Positions 1 through 7,276 of a stretch of 10,135 nucleotides of DNA are shown here, one piece after another. The translations under genes were made by a program, and so were the position numbers. The stretch's first letter is position 1, and every line of letters begins with the position of its first letter. Below the pieces are notes generated by a model, which was not told where the DNA came from, did no database searches, and was given only the letters and a program-made list of their open reading frames with translations. This DNA is from JAAYAY01 sp964429355 (GTDB lineage: Bacteria; Planctomycetota; Planctomycetia; Pirellulales; Thermoguttaceae): positions 1 to 10,135 of the forward strand of contig CAYSCH010000342.1 of NCBI GenBank assembly GCA_964429355.1, in the 5' to 3' direction.

Positions 1-191
1 TCCTATTGACCTTTTTCGCTTTCTGCCTGCGCGCGCAAAAGCTGACGTGCACCCACCTCAGACCTACGTTGCATTATTTCCTTGTTTCAGAGACAATAGC
101 CGTGATCGTCAGATCCAAGCGATCCTTCAACGCTTCCAGTTGTCGAGAAAAGGAAAAGGCTCGGCGACCTTGAAGAAGGGCCAGAGCGACC

Positions 192-1040
192 GTGTCCGAT
201 CTATTATTGCAGCCCATTCTCGTCTTGCTGAGCCAGTCCGCAGCGAGAAATCCGTCCCAATACATGATCGAGAAGACCTTCGAGCGCCATGATCTCGATT
301 GGCGCTATCTTTCGGTCGAAGTGGCCGACGAGGCCCTTGAAGATGCTGTCCGCGGCATTCGGGCGATGGGCTTTGCCGGCGGCAACTGTGCTCGGCCTCA
401 TAATCGGCGAGTCGGGGCCTTTCTCGACCGGTTGGCTCTGACCGCGGAGCGGACCGGCACCGTGAACCTGATTCGACGTGGTGAAGAGGGGCTTATTGGC
501 GAAAATACGGAGGGCAGGGCGCTCGTGCAAGCTGTCCAGGCCGTCCGAGAACCCGCCGTCCATCGCGCATTGTTGTTTGGATCGGGAGACCTGGGCCGGG
601 CCGCCGCCGTGGAACTGGCCGAAGCGGGAGTCAACGAGGTGATCGTTGTCAGCCGAACCGAAGACCATGCCCTGTCGCTCATTGAGATGCTCAGGCAGCA
701 CTACCAGATCGAGGTCCGCTGGCTTCCGTGGGACAACGCGGCCGAAGCACCGGGAGAGGTCGATCTGGTAATCAACGCAACTCCCGTCGGAACCGAAGCC
801 GCCGAAGGGACTCCGCCTGTTGACTGGTCGCTCCTCTCAGCCAACGCCACCATCGTCGATTCCAACCTGGAAGAGACCGTGCCCCCACTCCTGCAAGACG
901 CCGCCGAACGGGGCCTGACAACGGTCAACGGCCTCGACGTCTTTCTGGAACAGGCCGCTGTCAATTTTCGGCTCTGGACGGCCATCGATCCGGAACGAAC
1001 GATCATGCGGGAATCGGTCGAAGAATTCCTCGAATTGTAG
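192..1040 (+). CDS. Shikimate dehydrogenase (AroE)-family protein, probably non-catalytic
   Basis: The 282-residue product has the two-domain AroE layout. The N-terminal substrate domain spans about residues 8-115. The Rossmann NADP-binding domain (about 120-225) has the glycine loop FGSGDLGRA (129-137), VVSRT (152-156) and LVINATPVGT (192-201). The C-terminal helix region has NGLDVFLEQA (246-255). Length matches the family (about 270-290). True AroE reduces 3-dehydroshikimate to shikimate in aromatic amino acid synthesis, but key residues differ here. The usual PHK motif reads PHN (Asn71 replaces the catalytic Lys), the NTDG motif reads NTEG (Glu107 replaces the catalytic Asp), and the two substrate-binding serines of the N-terminal NPxxHSxSP motif are gone. 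The VN of GAVN (Asn92) and Gln254 remain. The GTG start at 192 is preferred over ATG 264 because the first beta-strand (ILVLL) precedes 264, and GAAGAAGGG lies 11 nt upstream. I infer a paralogue with another or regulatory function; a diverged active enzyme is the alternative. Confidence 0.85.
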   Translation: MSDLLLQPILVLLSQSAARNPSQYMIEKTFERHDLDWRYLSVEVADEALEDAVRGIRAMGFAGGNCARPHNRRVGAFLDRLALTAERTGTVNLIRRGEEGLIGENTEGRALVQAVQAVREPAVHRALLFGSGDLGRAAAVELAEAGVNEVIVVSRTEDHALSLIEMLRQHYQIEVRWLPWDNAAEAPGEVDLVINATPVGTEAAEGTPPVDWSLLSANATIVDSNLEETVPPLLQDAAERGLTTVNGLDVFLEQAAVNFRLWTAIDPERTIMRESVEEFLEL

Positions 1041-1138
1041 CTGCGAGATCGCGATTCCCCACGTGCTCTAAGTCCCCACCCGAACCGCCAAGTCAGCCCT
1101 TTCCTCATGAGCATTCCATTTCCTTTGAGAGGGTCTCC

Positions 1139-1972
1139 ATGGCCGCGTCGAACGTTCGCTACCTGGTTTTTGACGTCGAGAGCGTGGCCGATCCTCAATT
1201 GGTGTCCGCCTTGCGATTCCCAACCGAAGGGCTCGAGGGCCGCGAAGCCGTCCGCCGCTACCGAAGCGAGTTGATGGACAAGTTTGGCAGCGATTTCGTT
1301 CCTTACACATTCCAGCTGCCGGTCTGCGTCGTTGTCGGCAAACTGACCGCCGAATTCCAACTGATCGACCTCGTTGTGCTGGACGAACCCCAGAGCCGCC
1401 CGCATGTGATCGCGGAGCATTTCTGGCGCGGTTGGGAAGCGTATCGCCGTCCAACGTTCGTGAGCTTCAACGGCCGCGGCTTCGACCTGCCTCTGCTCGA
1501 ACTGGCGGCCTTCCGCTTTGGCATCAATCTGAGCACTTGGTTTGCCGCCACCGCCAAGACCTACGAACAGCCCCGCAACCGCTACAACACCAACGCCCAT
1601 ATCGATCTGTGCGATTTCCTCACCAATTTCGGCGCCACCCGGTTCACCGGCGGCCTGAATCTTGCTGCGAATATCCTCGGAAAACCGGGCAAAATGGACG
1701 TCCAGGGCGACATGGTCCAGGACATGTTCGATGCCGGACGCCTCAGCGAGATCAACGACTATTGCCGCTGTGACGTTCTCGATACCTACTTCGTCTTCCT
1801 CCGCTCCCGCGTGATCCTCGGCCAGCTTACTCTTCAGCAAGAGCATGCACTTATCGGCCAGACCAAGGCATGGCTGGAGCAAAACGCCGCCGCACAGCCC
1901 GCCTACCGACTCTATCTGCAGAAATGGGGCGACTGGGAGAATCCGTGGACTTCGGCAGAAAACCAGCCATGA
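1139..1972 (+). CDS. PolB-type 3'-5' exonuclease (DEDDy family, COG3298-like)
   Basis: A 277-residue stand-alone exonuclease related to the proofreading domain of family B DNA polymerases (the PF10108 type, from memory). All three DEDDy motifs are visible. Exo I is FDVES with Asp12 and Glu14. Exo II is SFNGRGFDLPLL with Asn111 and Asp116. Exo III is YCRCD with Tyr208 and Asp212. Asp156 in HIDL lies where family members keep a further acidic residue. The enzyme should remove nucleotides from 3' ends using two metal ions; its physiological substrate is not established. There is no polymerase domain and no signal peptide. The ATG is preceded by GAGAGGG (1127-1133) at 5 nt spacing. It lies 98 nt after the AroE-like gene on the same strand, so co-transcription is possible but not shown. 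It converges on rplU. Confidence 0.88.
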   Translation: MAASNVRYLVFDVESVADPQLVSALRFPTEGLEGREAVRRYRSELMDKFGSDFVPYTFQLPVCVVVGKLTAEFQLIDLVVLDEPQSRPHVIAEHFWRGWEAYRRPTFVSFNGRGFDLPLLELAAFRFGINLSTWFAATAKTYEQPRNRYNTNAHIDLCDFLTNFGATRFTGGLNLAANILGKPGKMDVQGDMVQDMFDAGRLSEINDYCRCDVLDTYFVFLRSRVILGQLTLQQEHALIGQTKAWLEQNAAAQPAYRLYLQKWGDWENPWTSAENQP

Positions 1973-1987
1973 TCAAGAAACACGAAC

Positions 1988-2021
1988 GACTCCCTCGGGC
2001 CGCATCCGCCGCGGGGGAGTC
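1988..2021. terminator. Hairpin between convergent genes, possible bidirectional terminator
   Basis: GACTCCCTCG (1988-1997) pairs with CGGGGGAGTC (2012-2021): ten base pairs including one T-G pair, with a 14-nt loop. It sits 16 nt after the exonuclease stop and about 100 nt beyond the rplU stop, where both transcription units must end. The T-tracts are poor on both strands (CTTCTG on plus; GTTCGTGTTTCTTG on minus), so factor-independent termination is plausible but not certain. The rest of 1973-2122 shows nothing I can name. Confidence 0.45.
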
Positions 2022-2122
2022 CTTCTGAGCCGATCCAGCGTTTGTTGCCGCCCCGTGAGACGCCGGAAATTCGCCCGCAGTTTGGGGAGATACGGTGGGC
2101 CTCTGCTCTTGACTCGACTTGC

Positions 2123-2434
2123 TCAGCCGAGGTCGATCTTGGAAATCTTCACCTGGGTGTAGATCTGGCGATGCCCCGTCTTGCGACGGTAAGTCTTCCG
2201 GCGGCGGAGCTTCTGAACCACCAACTTCTCACCTTGGCTGCTGCCGAGAACCTCGGCCGTCACCGACGCGCCCACGACAAGAGGAGTGCCAATCTTCACG
2301 CCGTTCTCGTTACGCCCAGCCAACACCCGCTCGAACTTGACCTCTCCTGACGCGCCATCGCGAAAGTCAATCTCCAAAATCTGGCCTTCTTCCACACGAA
2401 ATTGGCGTCCGCTGTCTTCAATGATTGCGTACAT
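2123..2434 (-). CDS. rplU: 50S ribosomal protein L21
   Basis: A 103-residue protein of normal bL21 length. It begins MYAIIEDSGRQFRVEEG, the family's opening beta-strand block, and ends with the basic C-terminal block KLRRRKTYRRKTGHRQ followed by YTQVKISKI. L21 binds 23S rRNA in the large subunit and contacts L20. The frame is open further upstream to 2560, but homology begins at ATG 2434, with AGGA (2442-2445) 7 nt before it. rng lies 332 nt upstream on the same strand. The usual next gene, rpmA (L27), does not follow: downstream is the converging exonuclease. A separate promoter and a structured leader lie upstream and could allow autoregulation. Confidence 0.97.
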   Translation of the reverse strand: MYAIIEDSGRQFRVEEGQILEIDFRDGASGEVKFERVLAGRNENGVKIGTPLVVGASVTAEVLGSSQGEKLVVQKLRRRKTYRRKTGHRQIYTQVKISKIDLG

Positions 2435-2474
2435 GAGCGTGTCCTGCTGATGGATATGCTTGTTTCGGCAGGCC

Positions 2475-2542
2475 CCCCATCTTGGATGGGGAGCAGATAT
2501 CGGTTTCTTGTTCATCTCCCCACACGCAAACCCTGTGTGGGG
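2475..2542 (-). promoter_or_regulatory. Two hairpins in the rplU leader (possible autoregulatory element)
   Basis: Two strong stems lie in the leader of rplU. CCCCATC (2475-2481) pairs with GATGGGG (2485-2491) around 3 nt. CCCCACAC (2518-2525) pairs with GTGTGGGG (2535-2542) around 9 nt. Neither is followed by a T-tract on the minus strand, so they do not look like terminators. Both share a CCCCA/TGGGG core, so an arm of one could pair with an arm of the other and give alternative folds. Leaders that control L21 synthesis are known in Firmicutes (Rfam L21_leader). I see no direct match to that motif, so function is inferred from position and structure only. Confidence 0.45.
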
Positions 2543-2567
2543 AAGGCTCCGCTGTGGCAAACCACTA

Positions 2568-2597
2568 AGTTTATCGTGCCGGGAGCAGTTTATTCAA
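2568..2597 (-). promoter_or_regulatory. Candidate sigma70-type promoter for rplU
   Basis: On the minus strand TTGAAT (2592-2597) and TAAACT (2568-2573) are separated by 18 nt. Each hexamer matches the consensus at four of six positions. Transcription would start near 2561 and give a leader of about 127 nt that contains both hairpins. The -35/-10 region overlaps an inverted repeat, GTGCCGGG (2576-2583) with CCCGGCAC (2619-2626), which could act on DNA or on read-through RNA from rng. Confidence 0.4.
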
Positions 2598-2766
2598 GGG
2601 CCTGGGGCCGTATCGGCACCCGGCACAAAGGTCCTGCGCCCGTCAGACCACCAGTCCCACACGATGCAGTCAGTCGTGTTCCGACCGGGACCTCCGCCAG
2701 TCGCAGATGCCTGATTGCTGTAAGTTCTTTTTTATTAAGGTGTTACGGAAACGGCGTCTCTGCCCG

Positions 2767-4350
2767 CTAGGGTTCGATCCGAACCTCACGGCCTTGGGCA
2801 TCCCGGCAGTCGATCGACAGGTGCTCGCCGGAAACATCCGCCAGGCCCACAATATCGACCTCAAGTTTGCCCTCGTCCTCCAGTTCAATCAGCTGTCGTC
2901 GCTTCTTGTTGCTAAGGTATTCGGCAACTTCGGCCGCCACTGTGATGGAAATCTTCTTAACGTCTTCCGTCTGGCCTGCAACCGTCAACTGGCGAATGAC
3001 TTCAATAGCCATACTTTCGGACGACTTGATCACGCCCGTCCCGCTGCAGCAGGGGCAGTCCGTGTAGGTGCTCCGCTTGAGACTCGGCCGGACTCGCTGG
3101 CGAGTCATTTCGATCAGGCCGAAGGGGCTCGTCCGCAGGATCTTCGTGCGCGCTCGATCTCGTTTCACCGCATCGCGAAGGGCTCGCTCCACTCCACGGC
3201 GGTGCTTTTCCTTGCGCATGTCGATGAAGTCATTGACCAGCACGCCGCCAAGATCGCGGAGACGGATCTGACGGGCGATTTCCTTCGCGGCAATCAGATT
3301 GATTTGATAGGCCGTTTCTTCGGCAGAATCGTCGGCACGGAAGTTCCCGCTGTTGACGTCAATCGCCACCAACGCCTCCGTCTGGTCGATCACCAACGAG
3401 CCGCCCTCCTTGAGCGGCACTTCCCGGCGATGAATCGAAGCGATCTCCGTGTCCAGGTTATGCTTGTGGAACAGCGGCTCCCGACCATCGTAGAGTTTCA
3501 GCCGATTGACATAGCGGGGCATCACCAGTTGCAGAAACTCCCTCGCCCGCTCGTAGGCCTTCGGTTCGTCGATCACGATCGAGTCGACTTCTGTCGTGAA
3601 GATATCGCGGATCGTGCGAATGAGCATGTCGCTTTCTTCGTAGATGTCGACCGGTCCGGCCGATTTCTTGATCCGCCGTACGATCACCTTCCAGAGGCGA
3701 AGCAGGTAGGCCAAGTCGCGCGAAAGCTCTTTTCGGCTCCGGTCGCTGCCGGCAGTCCGTACGATGAATCCCAGCCCCTTCGGCGGGTTCAGTTCGAGCA
3801 TGATGTCGCGCAGGCGGCGGCGATCGTCCTCATCTTCGATCTTTCGAGAAACGCCCACTCGGCCCAGGGCCGGCATCAGCACGAGGTAACGCCCGGGAAT
3901 GCTGATATACGTGGAAAGCGTCGGGCCTTTCGTCCCGATTCCTTCCTTGATCACCTGGACCAGTACCTCGTCTCCGCGACGGAGAATGTCCTGGATGGGC
4001 GGCTTCACTCGCGGACGCGCCCCGGCTCGTTGACGCCCCTTAGGCGGCCCCGACGGTCCTCTGCGGCCACCGGGCGGCTCAATGGGCTTGTTGGGATCGC
4101 ACCCCCCCTGGCGGAAATACTGAGGCTCCACGTCGCTAATGTGCAGGAACCCGTTGCGCCCTACGCCAAAATCGACGAATGCGGCCTGGATACTGGGCTC
4201 CAGATTGACAACAACGCCCTTGTAGATGTTGCCTACGTAGTTGTCGTGAGCCGTTCGCTCAATATACAGTTCTTCGAGGACCCCGTCTTCAACGATCGCA
4301 ATGCGACATTCCTCGGGTTGCCGCACATTGATGAGCATTTCCTGTTTCAT
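2767..4350 (-). CDS. rng: Ribonuclease G/E (Rne/Rng family)
   Basis: A 527-residue single-strand-specific endoribonuclease acting in mRNA decay and rRNA/tRNA processing. The start MKQEMLINVRQPEECRIAIV matches the RNase E/G N-terminus. The S1 RNA-binding domain covers about residues 35-165 and is split by an insert rich in Pro, Gly and Arg at about 83-116. The 5'-sensor segment is GFIVRTAG (194-201). The DNase-I-like catalytic domain has Asp331 in AIDVNSG and Asp374 in NDFIDM, 43 residues apart as in E. coli RNase E. A CPxC zinc-link follows (Cys432, Cys435), which in this family joins dimers into tetramers. The protein ends without the long disordered degradosome scaffold of E. coli RNase E. 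ATG 4350 is chosen over 4389 because AGAAGG (4359-4364) precedes it by 8 nt and homology starts there. The DUF2344 gene lies 51 nt upstream, and the two are probably co-transcribed. Confidence 0.95.
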   Translation of the reverse strand: MKQEMLINVRQPEECRIAIVEDGVLEELYIERTAHDNYVGNIYKGVVVNLEPSIQAAFVDFGVGRNGFLHISDVEPQYFRQGGCDPNKPIEPPGGRRGPSGPPKGRQRAGARPRVKPPIQDILRRGDEVLVQVIKEGIGTKGPTLSTYISIPGRYLVLMPALGRVGVSRKIEDEDDRRRLRDIMLELNPPKGLGFIVRTAGSDRSRKELSRDLAYLLRLWKVIVRRIKKSAGPVDIYEESDMLIRTIRDIFTTEVDSIVIDEPKAYERAREFLQLVMPRYVNRLKLYDGREPLFHKHNLDTEIASIHRREVPLKEGGSLVIDQTEALVAIDVNSGNFRADDSAEETAYQINLIAAKEIARQIRLRDLGGVLVNDFIDMRKEKHRRGVERALRDAVKRDRARTKILRTSPFGLIEMTRQRVRPSLKRSTYTDCPCCSGTGVIKSSESMAIEVIRQLTVAGQTEDVKKISITVAAEVAEYLSNKKRRQLIELEDEGKLEVDIVGLADVSGEHLSIDCRDAQGREVRIEP

Positions 4351-4401
4351 TTGTTCGCCTTCTTGCCCGGCAAGGTCGGCGAGCACCAATCCGCTGAACG
4401 A

Positions 4402-5031
4402 TCACGATTGCAGTTCCACCTCGCTTCGAGTCAGATAGCAACCGTCCCGCTCCAAATCCTGCAATCCGAGCGCTGTCAAGACATCTCTCGGCGACGCACC
4501 GCCCTGGGGAAGTACCGCCAGACGCATGCGCAGCATGTTCGAGTCGATCTCCAGATGTTCGAGACAGCGGCAGGGATCGACGGTTTTGCCTCCACGCATT
4601 TGCTCCACCGGGCAAGACTCGGCAACGACCAGGTCGTTCACCCGAGCCTTGGCCTGTGGAAGGCTCTGCGGCGGGATCTCCATCTCGTACGTGCTGCTGC
4701 GCAATTGCGCTTTCTTCGACCCTTCAGGAAGGCTTTCCACGCGGAGGAACTCAAGCCCCGGAACCGTTGCCGCCGCAAGCCGGCCGAACACGTCGGCATC
4801 GCTGTAATTCTCGGCGAGCTCCAGTTCCATGACTTCATTCCGTCCGGCAATCCCGAGGGCCAGGGCCGACGGGAAACTCATGCGTGGCTTCGGGTGAAAC
4901 CCTTCGCTCATCCCCAGGCGCAGCTCCGCACGTCGAAAGACCCGCTCCATCGTGCGCACCAGATCGCGGTGCCCGATCAGACGGAGGTCTCCGTTTTTGC
5001 AGAAGCGTATTCGCACTCGTTGTCGAACCAT
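4402..5031 (-). CDS. DUF2344 / TIGR03936 radical-SAM-linked protein
   Basis: A 209-residue protein of a family usually found next to, or fused to, a B12-binding radical SAM protein (TIGR03960) and near rng, rplU and rpmA. Family features visible are the opening strand RVRIRFCKNGDLRLIGHRDL (residues 5-24), the basic helix RTMERVFRRAELRLG, the signature SEGFHPKPRMSFPSALALG (43-61), and the C-terminal TVDPCRCLEHLEI region. The molecular function is not established; a link to RNA or tRNA metabolism is often suspected from its neighbours. The frame is open to 5376, but homology starts at ATG 5031. AGAGGA (5039-5044) lies 7 nt before that ATG. The upstream residues (Arg/Gly-rich, low complexity) look non-coding. 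No radical SAM partner is in this window: the next gene upstream is ptsI, 348 nt away. Confidence 0.88.
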   Translation of the reverse strand: MVRQRVRIRFCKNGDLRLIGHRDLVRTMERVFRRAELRLGMSEGFHPKPRMSFPSALALGIAGRNEVMELELAENYSDADVFGRLAAATVPGLEFLRVESLPEGSKKAQLRSSTYEMEIPPQSLPQAKARVNDLVVAESCPVEQMRGGKTVDPCRCLEHLEIDSNMLRMRLAVLPQGGASPRDVLTALGLQDLERDGCYLTRSEVELQS

Positions 5032-5379
5032 CGTTCGATCCTCTTCCCCACAGCCGGTAGTGGGAAAGAACCGTTGACATATCCTCCCGCCCAAACGGCA
5101 CGCGGGAAAATTCCCGCTGACGCTCGAACGGCTCCAAGGCAGAGGCCCGGTTCCCGAAGGGGCCCGAACCCCCACCCGCTTGATCTCTTCCGGCCCGGTC
5201 GCAAAACCAACCGCCGCGTTCATGCATCGCGGCCGGCAACTCTCCCGTTCCGCCCGGGCCTCGATTTCGGAGGCGCCCACGCCGGAAACCCGAACGTCGG
5301 CCCTCACCAGATCCCTCAAATCGTCGCATCTCCCGTCACGATCCATCGCGCCGTCCACTTCGGAGGCCCGCGTCACACG
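5032..5379 (-). other. Gene-free gap between ptsI and the DUF2344 gene (348 nt)
   Basis: No frame on either strand gives a recognisable protein; the open frames here are arginine-, glycine- or serine-rich and fit GC-rich non-coding DNA. Visible structure is a short inverted repeat GCGGGAA/TTCCCGC (5102-5108 and 5111-5117) and the hairpin at the ribosome-binding site of the DUF2344 gene. I found no convincing promoter hexamers or terminator, so whether the PTS genes and the rng group form one transcript is open. Confidence 0.55.
5043..5068 (-). promoter_or_regulatory. Hairpin abutting the ribosome-binding site of the DUF2344 gene
   Basis: On the minus strand CTTTCCCAC (5060-5068) pairs with GTGGGGAAG (5043-5051) over nine base pairs (one G-T), with an 8-nt loop. 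The 3' arm overlaps the first bases of the Shine-Dalgarno sequence AGAGGA (5039-5044), so folding could limit ribosome access. No regulator is known; this is inference from structure. Confidence 0.35.
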
Positions 5380-7122
5380 CTACGACGAAATCTCCGGGAC
5401 CCGCTTCTTCAACTCTCCTTTCAAATAACTCTTGATATCTCTGGCGTTCTCCATCAACATCGCGCGACGGGCGACCTCTTCGCAGTCGGCAACCGTCACG
5501 CTGCGGCAAATCTTCTTGATCTCCGGAATTACGCCCGGGGTGACGCTGAGACGGCGCAAGCCAAGCCCCACCAGCAGCATCGTGTACAGCGCGTTGCTGC
5601 TCATCTGCCCGCACAGATTCACCGGAACCTCGCGATCGTCGGCCGCCTTCACCACCATCTGAATCAGCCTCAGCACGGCTGGGTCGGCCGCGTTGTAAAG
5701 CGCCACCACGTCTTTGTTGCTGCGATCCACCGCCAGAGTGTATTGAATCAGGTCGTTGGTTCCAATGCTGAGAAAATCGACCTCGCCCACGAACTGGTCG
5801 ATCATCACACACGCCGCCGGCACCTCCACCATCATCCCCACTTCAACCTTGCGATTGAACTGAACCTTTCGCTCTTCCAGGTCCTCGATCACGTCCGCCA
5901 GCACCATCTTCGCCTGCCGAAGCTCCAGCAGCGTGGATACCAGCGGAAACATGATTCGCAGATTGCCGAACACGCCCGCCCGCAACGCCGCTCGAAGCTG
6001 TCGGCGAAACATCGGCACGTTGCGCAAGGCCAGCCGGATGCTCCTCAGCCCCAGGAACGGATTTCGCTCGTCCTCCGGCTCCGGCAGATGCGGAACCTTG
6101 TCCGCCCCCAGGTCGAAGGTGCGAATCGTCACCGGCTTGTCGCCCATGGCACGCAACACGCGGCAGTAGGCCTCAAAATGCACCTCCTCGTCCGGTTCCG
6201 TCTCCGCTTCCAGATACAGAAACTCGGTGCGGTACAGGCCCACTCCATCCGCTCCCCTCGCCACGCAATGGTCCACCTCGTAGGGAAACTCGATGTTGCC
6301 CAGAAGGAAGATCCGCTGCCCATCCGACGTCTCGGCCGGAAGATCCCGCAACTCCTCGAGCTGGCGAGCCAGCCAGCGGATTTCTTCCGCCTCGTGCTGG
6401 TAACGCGCGATCGTCTCCTCGTCCGGGTGAAGGATCACCAGCCCTTCATCCCCGTCGATGATCACCAGATCACCGCCCGAGACCTCGTTGAGAAATGGCC
6501 CCGTTCCCAGAACCGCCGGTATCTCCAGCGCGCCGGCAACCACCGCCGTGTGGCTTCCTGGCCCGCCGGTTTCCGTCACAAACCCGCGCACAAATTCCCG
6601 ATTGAGATTCGCCGTTTCGCTCGGTGTCAGGTTGTGAGCCAGAACGAGAACCGGAGACGTCAGCTTCGAGAGCCCCTCGCGCCGGCGCCCCAGCAGATTG
6701 CGGAGCAGCCGCTTCTCAATGTCGCGAATATCGTTGGCTTTCGATGCAAAGGTCTCCGTTTGCAGCCTTTCGAAGAGCTCTGCATAGCGGCGAAACGTCC
6801 GGCTTACTGCATACTCCGGCGAGTAATGCCGGTCCCGGATCATCTCCTCCAGCTCGCTCCGCAGCTTCGAGCCTTCAAGCATCCGCAGATGCGCTTCGAA
6901 TATCGCAGCGTACTGCTCCCCTAGCTCGAAAGAAACGGCCTGCTGGTTCCGCGCAATCTCCGTACTCGCAGCATCGATCGCCCTATGGAGACGCTCGATC
7001 TCCTCCTCGACCGCGTCGCGCGCAACAAACCTCCGTGGGATCCTGAATCCCTCCGTGTCCATCACGAGCGCCTCGCCGATGGCTACCCCCGGCGAAACCG
7101 CGATTCCCTGCAGTTTTTTCAT
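5380..7122 (-). CDS. ptsI: Phosphoenolpyruvate-protein phosphotransferase (PTS Enzyme I)
   Basis: A 580-residue cytoplasmic Enzyme I, normal length for the family. It takes phosphate from PEP and passes it to HPr. The N-terminal block is KKLQGIAVSPGVAIGEA, then the helical HPr-binding part (about 35-145). The phospho-His domain follows with GGPGSHTAVVAG, where His191 is the phosphorylated residue. The PEP-binding barrel has GVGLYRTEF (Arg298), IRTFDLGADK (Arg334), NPFLGLRSIR, MMVEVPAA (Glu433), SIGTNDLIQYTLAVDR and NLCGQM with the catalytic Cys504. Two motif changes are visible: GGxTSH reads GGPGSH, and CGE reads CGQ. All core catalytic residues remain, so it should be active. ATG 7122 is supported by AAGGGG 4 nt upstream and by homology; the frame continues upstream to 7251 without family similarity. 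ptsH ends 154 nt upstream; nothing recognisable lies between. Confidence 0.96.
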   Translation of the reverse strand: MKKLQGIAVSPGVAIGEALVMDTEGFRIPRRFVARDAVEEEIERLHRAIDAASTEIARNQQAVSFELGEQYAAIFEAHLRMLEGSKLRSELEEMIRDRHYSPEYAVSRTFRRYAELFERLQTETFASKANDIRDIEKRLLRNLLGRRREGLSKLTSPVLVLAHNLTPSETANLNREFVRGFVTETGGPGSHTAVVAGALEIPAVLGTGPFLNEVSGGDLVIIDGDEGLVILHPDEETIARYQHEAEEIRWLARQLEELRDLPAETSDGQRIFLLGNIEFPYEVDHCVARGADGVGLYRTEFLYLEAETEPDEEVHFEAYCRVLRAMGDKPVTIRTFDLGADKVPHLPEPEDERNPFLGLRSIRLALRNVPMFRRQLRAALRAGVFGNLRIMFPLVSTLLELRQAKMVLADVIEDLEERKVQFNRKVEVGMMVEVPAACVMIDQFVGEVDFLSIGTNDLIQYTLAVDRSNKDVVALYNAADPAVLRLIQMVVKAADDREVPVNLCGQMSSNALYTMLLVGLGLRRLSVTPGVIPEIKKICRSVTVADCEEVARRAMLMENARDIKSYLKGELKKRVPEISS

Positions 7123-7276
7123 GACACCCCTTCGACTTGCGGCAGTCCGCCGCCGGACCGTCGAGGGCGAAGGACTTGCTCCGGCCTGTCGCAATCCGGC
7201 GCCGCCCCTTCGCACCCGCCATCTGCAGCGAGCCCGAAGCGACCGTGGCAACGGCAGGTATCAGCAGCCTTGACCT

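Larger units (their letters stand above)
2435..2766 (-). other. Gene-free leader region between rng and rplU (332 nt)
   Basis: No ORF here resembles a known protein on either strand. From rng towards rplU the minus strand holds an A-rich stretch around 2730-2737, a short inverted repeat ACACGA/TCGTGT (2659-2664 and 2674-2679), the 8-bp inverted repeat 2576-2583/2619-2626, the candidate promoter, the two leader hairpins and the rplU ribosome-binding site. I see no T-rich terminator after rng, so read-through into rplU is possible. Confidence 0.6.

Noticed and set aside
69..97. TTGCAT and GACAAT with 17 nt spacing upstream of the AroE-like gene, as a promoter.
   Set aside because: The -35 hexamer matches only three of six positions; too weak to annotate.
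701..1882. A minus-strand open frame of 393 codons across the AroE-like and exonuclease genes.
   Set aside because: It overlaps two well-supported plus-strand genes and shows no family signature.
5102..5117. GCGGGAA/TTCCCGC as a terminator or operator after ptsI.
   Set aside because: The stem has only two loop bases and no T-tract; it may be chance in GC-rich DNA.
2707..6924. A plus-strand open frame of 1405 codons antisense to rng, the DUF2344 gene and ptsI.
   Set aside because: The three minus-strand genes have clear family motifs and good ribosome-binding sites; the antisense translation has no recognisable domain and is rich in His, Arg, Leu and Gln, as expected from the complement of GC-rich codons. 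Its length is striking but explained by codon bias.
6983..7222. A minus-strand 79-codon frame spanning the ptsH-ptsI gap.
   Set aside because: It overlaps the ptsI start in another frame and is low-complexity Arg/Gly-rich; no support as a gene.
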